A stretch of 5,235 nt of DNA, from positions 1 through 5,235 of the forward strand of contig JBKDQQ010000026.1 in NCBI GenBank assembly GCA_046341775.1. Direction: 5' to 3'. The DNA comes from SXXH01 sp041165735. Its GTDB lineage: Bacteria; Planctomycetota; UBA1135; GCA-002686595. Each line of letters starts with the position of its first letter. Positions within the stretch are counted from its first letter, which is position 1. The translations under genes were made by a program, and so were the position numbers. This document shows, one piece after another, positions 4,960-5,235 of the stretch. A model generated the notes under the pieces. It ran no database searches. It saw nothing but the letters and a program-made list of their open reading frames with translations, and was not told where the DNA came from.

Positions 4960-5235
4960 ATGAAGCGCGCTCTACTCCATTTCGTCCTCCTGTTCCTCGC
5001 CGCATGGCAAGCGTCCTGCGGTTCGACCCTGACTTCGTACCCGCGCCAATCGCAGAAGGTCTACGACCTCTACGCATCCGGCCGCATCGACCAGGCGGCG
5101 ACGGAGATCGCGGGCAAGTCGTACGACGGCAAGCGCGACAGCATCGACGGAGTGCTGTGGTTGCTCGAAGAAGGCAAGATCCTCCACGCCGCCGGGCGCT
5201 TCGAGGAAAGCAACGCGGTCTTCGCCAAGGCCGAA
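4960..5235 (+). CDS. Lipoprotein with TPR-like helical N-terminal region, 3' truncated
   Basis: The first 92 codons are in the window and the reading frame runs off the end. The N-terminus MKRALLHFVLLFLAAWQASC is a signal peptide with two basic residues and a hydrophobic core, ending in a lipobox-like QASC with Cys20. Gln at -3 is atypical, so the lipoprotein call is probable rather than sure. After a short Ser/Thr-rich linker, residues 33-92 look helical and TPR-like: VYDLYASGRIDQAATEI, then LWLLEEGKILHAAGRFEESNAVFAKAE. The LLxEGKxxxxxGxFEESNxxFxKAE pattern recalls the uncharacterised COG3014-type lipoproteins, whose role is not known. No clear Shine-Dalgarno is present; AAGG at 4941 is 15 bases upstream. 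The 195-base gap with hairpins suggests transcription separate from the GDPD operon. This assignment rests on a partial sequence. Confidence 0.82.
   Translation, partial: MKRALLHFVLLFLAAWQASCGSTLTSYPRQSQKVYDLYASGRIDQAATEIAGKSYDGKRDSIDGVLWLLEEGKILHAAGRFEESNAVFAKAE

Noticed and set aside
1..5235. CRISPR array, tRNA, rRNA, insertion sequence or defence system
   Set aside because: I found no regular repeat-spacer pattern, tRNA-like fold, transposase motif or terminal inverted repeats. All coding space is explained by the five genes listed.

Overview
The window is high-GC DNA, most likely from a member of the Planctomycetota. Two neighbouring secreted proteins end in the same Gly-rich C-terminal module (FGDGxRCxGGSVxRLG ... 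FNLxxG). One of them also has the Cys-rich header FCFGDGSGTACPCGN. From memory, modules of this kind are abundant in large secreted proteins of deep-branching planctomycetes. Weak or absent Shine-Dalgarno sequences and a TTG start also fit. The assignment rests on recognition, not on a database search.

Layout: (1) 1-114 (+) is the extreme 3' end of a gene ending in a six-cysteine zinc-ribbon tail, most likely the class II (B12-dependent) ribonucleotide reductase nrdJ. (2) 115-239 is a convergent intergenic region with a run of GC-rich hairpins, one a strong terminator candidate. (3) 240-2189 (-) is an exported calcineurin-like metallophosphoesterase with a DNRLRE-type domain and the C-terminal module. 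(4) 2190-2430 is a divergent intergenic region. (5) 2431-3789 (+) is a secreted protein with an N-terminal lamin-tail-like region, a calcium-binding thrombospondin type 3 stretch and the C-terminal module. (6) 3826-4764 (+), 36 bases further on, is a glycerophosphodiester phosphodiesterase lipoprotein. (7) 4765-4959 is intergenic, with hairpins and a possible small upstream ORF. (8) 4960 to the window end (+) is the start of a second lipoprotein with a helical, TPR-like N-terminal region.

Four of the five genes encode exported proteins, so this looks like a cell-envelope or extracellular locus next to a housekeeping gene. Two of the exported proteins are predicted phosphoester hydrolases, which allows but does not prove a role in scavenging phosphorus or remodelling lipids. 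I see no CRISPR array, tRNA, rRNA, insertion sequence, phage gene or defence gene. The most unusual material is the shared C-terminal module, the three-part phosphoesterase architecture, a possible frame break in that enzyme's signal peptide, and the structured intergenic regions.
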